From the NCBI GenBank assembly GCA_964591605.1, contig CAZQEN010000357.1, forward strand, positions 1 to 7,728: 7,728 nucleotides of DNA, in the 5' to 3' direction. The stretch's first letter is position 1. Each line of letters begins with the position of its first letter. Source of the DNA: CAYLLT01 sp964591605. Lineage in GTDB: Bacteria > Planctomycetota > Phycisphaerae > UBA1845 > PWPN01. Positions 6,801 through 7,728 of the stretch are shown piece after piece. The notes under the pieces are model-generated. The model made no database searches, was not told the origin of the DNA, and saw only the letters and a program-made list of their open reading frames with translations. Position numbers and translations under genes: made by a program.

Positions 6801-7483
6801 TGGGCCATGCTGTCGTCGTCGAGCACGCCGGGTGCCACCTTCGCCAGACCAAAATCGAGGATCTTCGGCTCCCCGTCCGTGTCCATCCGGATGTTGCCCG
6901 GCTTGAGATCACGGTGGATCACGCCGCGAAGGTGGGCGGCGTTCACCGCCTCGCAGATCTTTTTGAACAGCGACAACGTTTCCCGGATTCGCACACGTCC
7001 GGTTTTCGCCGGCTTGACCCGGCCTTCGCTCATGTACGCGTCGAGGGCGTTTCCCGAAATGTAGTCCATGACGAAGTAGAAACTGCCGCCCGCGGTCCCG
7101 CTCTCGTGAATCGTTACGATGTTGGGGTGCTTCAGGGCCGCCAGCACGTGAATCTCGCGCTCGAACCTATCCCTCTCATGCCTGCTCGCGAACGGGCCCT
7201 CCCGCATCACCTTGATGGCCACCTTACGCCGAGTCGTTTTCTGGATGGCCTGGTAGACCACCCCCTGCCCGCCCCGGTGGATCTCGTGCACGATGGAGTA
7301 TCCGGGGATGGAATCCGCCGCAGGCTCGGGAGTCTCCCGATCAGGCAGGTAGCTCGAAAGATGGGGGTCCAGCGGCCAGCTGCTGCTCGATGCGCTCGGC
7401 TCGCCAAACGGTTCGATCTGCGGGCCGGCGCTGTCGGTCAAAGGTTCTTCCGGCTCGCCAGGGCTTGGGGGAGTGTTATCCAT
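3851..7483 (-). CDS. Membrane Ser/Thr protein kinase with two WD40 propellers and TPR-like tail
   Basis: A 1210-residue protein. Residues 1-58 are a Pro/Ser/Glu-rich, probably disordered leader. Residues about 61-340 are a PknB-type kinase domain with complete catalytic residues: loop HRGGQGVV (69-76), VAIK with K91, helix C E110, HRDLKPGN (190-197, catalytic D192), DFG (210-212), SPE (242-244) and D258. Candidate activation-loop phosphosites are S225, T229 and T231. A membrane helix spans about 363-386, followed by a charged, coiled-coil-prone helix (387-425) and a helical linker to 480. Fourteen WD40 blades lie between 486 and 1084: seven are near consensus (486-778), then seven more divergent (786-1084). 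Residues 1093-1182 look TPR-like. The kinase should be cytoplasmic and the propellers outside, so it is a likely transmembrane signalling protein; ligand and substrates are unknown. The ATG at 7483 has GAGGA 7 nt upstream. No frameshift or missing catalytic residue is seen, apart from His in place of the first loop Gly. Confidence 0.95.
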   Translation of the reverse strand: MDNTPPSPGEPEEPLTDSAGPQIEPFGEPSASSSSWPLDPHLSSYLPDRETPEPAADSIPGYSIVHEIHRGGQGVVYQAIQKTTRRKVAIKVMREGPFASRHERDRFEREIHVLAALKHPNIVTIHESGTAGGSFYFVMDYISGNALDAYMSEGRVKPAKTGRVRIRETLSLFKKICEAVNAAHLRGVIHRDLKPGNIRMDTDGEPKILDFGLAKVAPGVLDDDSMAQTETGQFLGTPAWASPEQAEGVPGKIDVRTDVYSLGVILYHMLTGDFPYVTMGGFREVADRIMNAPPVPPRALRREIDDEVETIVLKSLAKERDRRYQSAGELARDIGHYLAGEPIEAKRDSTWYILRKHLRQYRLPLAVGAGFVAMLAVGLLLSLALLRQARVAEALAAAARDGERKQREIAEEQGSLARSRERIAQAAYAEGALDQGTALHLAGRGQDARGAFKRAREALLAVGRSPLPAEVGLYRSFRAFEAPINTLTGHSQGLMAVAWLPDGRRACSASEDGTIRLWDVRGGRELEPPFRGHAGAVHCLAVSRDGRHLLSGGEDRTVRLWDIETRQEVMEPLREPMGQVRGVALSSDGRWALSAPADEGGAVRLWDLQSRELRSLLPGDADEYTYYGVAFSPDGQSALATTYQKEIWIWDLASPEAPRKLSGHLGYVISAVFSPDGRRVLSGSFDQTLILWDARSGAPIRSFKGHTAGVRGVEFVGRGETAFSCSMDGSLRLWQVQTGDMLRTFVGHREGVRGVAVSPDGLRALSAGMDGTLRVWSLERNAEAPLTMEADTVTSLHGSPDGTTFVSGDADGTVRLYDLATFRVLQTFSGHPRPIDTATVLPDGQRLLTADNLGECRLWDVLSGRELRTFPEEGPGERRNLRGGTWCFTSVSPDGRYALRSRPDHTMDLRSLDSGEIVRPLLPARSRHIMCVVIAPDSKHALCGDEGGEIHYWDLETGQCLLTHPAVAKTASVDCIVFTADGRSAITGGHELLLRQWDLTSFPLRKVNDFLGPTLVVESIGLGRGDRTLFSVGRDQTFRMWDVPTARELSLPAQLPMDCYALAVVPPGDAVLTGSGPFVSLWDTSRSLRHLEFEPRLETARTALRSHADDGPALATLGEWYAFRGVDDWAVDLLVRARETGVPVSSLTLARCYWQLDQMTQAAREFRRALAAHEAPESYLRLCLTAVESAPAPRPTTIPATHASGDHARR

Positions 7484-7490
7484 GGCCGAT

Positions 7491-7495
7491 TCCTC
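7491..7495 (-). promoter_or_regulatory. Ribosome binding site of the kinase gene
   Basis: On the minus strand GAGGA lies 7 nt before the ATG at 7483, supporting this start for a protein whose disordered N-terminus cannot be judged by similarity. Confidence 0.7.
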
Positions 7496-7500
7496 ACAAC

Positions 7501-7545
7501 GGCCGAGAGCTGCTCGCGGGGGACGCCGGGTTCGCAGACTCGGCC
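7501..7545 (-). promoter_or_regulatory. Leader hairpin next to the kinase ribosome site
   Basis: On the minus strand GGCCGAG (7545-7539) pairs with CTCGGCC (7507-7501), and inside it CTGC pairs with GCAG, giving 7 plus 4 base pairs. The stem ends 5 nt before the Shine-Dalgarno sequence. A second TCGGCC (7489-7484), lying between that sequence and the ATG, could pair with the same left arm and would then fold the ribosome site into the structure. Regulation by switching is possible but unproven. Confidence 0.35.
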
Positions 7546-7618
7546 CCGTCAGAACGAACTGTGACTTTTCCCGAAACGACGGCCGGATGCACGGCTGCCC
7601 GAAGAGATGCTCATTCTC

Positions 7619-7647
7619 ATCTTATGCCCGCCGACCGGCCCTCACAA
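7619..7647 (-). promoter_or_regulatory. Possible sigma70-type promoter of the kinase gene
   Basis: Read on the minus strand, TTGTGA (7647-7642) and TAAGAT (7624-7619) are separated by 17 nt; each matches the consensus at four of six bases. This would give a leader of about 130 nt containing the hairpin at 7501-7545. It is the best candidate in the upstream region, but a moderate match. Confidence 0.4.
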
Positions 7648-7689
7648 GCAGGCGAAAGGTGTTCTGCTTTGTCGGGTGTGCCCATTTTT

Positions 7690-7719
7690 CCGGGAGATAG
7701 GTGTCCCGGCGCGCCGGGA
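7690..7719. repeat. 16-bp perfect palindrome with overlapping second inverted repeat
   Basis: TCCCGGCGCGCCGGGA (7704-7719) is a perfect 16-bp palindrome. Its left half TCCCGG (7704-7709) can instead pair with CCGGGA (7690-7695) across an 8-nt loop. The octamer CCGGGAGA occurs twice in direct orientation (7690-7697 and 7714-7721). It sits about 60-70 bp upstream of the candidate kinase -35 element, so it could be an operator, or belong to a gene beyond the right edge. No T tract follows on either strand, so it is not a normal terminator. Confidence 0.45.
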
Positions 7720-7728
7720 GACTCAAAT

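Noticed and set aside
6164..7564. 466-residue open frame on the plus strand
   Set aside because: It is antisense to the kinase domain, whose catalytic motifs are all intact on the minus strand; the plus-strand translation has no known domain.

Overview
The window is GC-rich bacterial DNA with four protein-coding genes, one cut by the left edge. It most likely comes from a member of the Planctomycetota. The reasons are a giant membrane-anchored Ser/Thr kinase fused to WD40 beta-propellers, with a kinase N-lobe of a type I associate with planctomycetes (EIHRGGQGVVYQA), a second WD40 protein fused to a PA14 domain, and wide, hairpin-rich gaps between genes. A Phycisphaerae-like lineage is a guess from the kinase style only.

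Layout: (1) 1-861, plus strand: the C-terminal end of a WD40-PA14 protein whose N-terminus lies outside the window. (2) 862-1349: non-coding, with a terminator-like structure and several inverted repeats. (3) 1350-1733, plus: a small NTF2/SnoaL-like protein. (4) 1734-2107: non-coding, holding a 15-bp-stem hairpin, a second terminator-like stem, a run of three adjacent small hairpins and a good sigma70-type promoter. (5) 2108-3820, plus: a predicted lipoprotein of the GHL10 (COG1649/DUF187) glycosidase-like family. (6) 3851-7483, minus: a 1210-residue Ser/Thr kinase with one membrane helix, fourteen WD40 blades (two seven-bladed propellers) and a TPR-like tail, converging on the glycosidase gene with 30 bp between stop codons. 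(7) 7484-7728: the kinase leader and promoter, with possible competing hairpins and a 16-bp perfect palindrome.

The genes do not look like one operon: gaps on the plus strand exceed 370 bp and the kinase is convergent. A functional link is therefore inference. The kinase has its catalytic domain before the membrane helix and its propellers after it, so the propellers should face outside the cytoplasm, the same side as the GHL10 lipoprotein and possibly the PA14 domain. This would fit cell-surface glycan sensing or remodelling, but nothing in the window proves a shared system. No CRISPR array, tRNA, rRNA or insertion sequence was seen.
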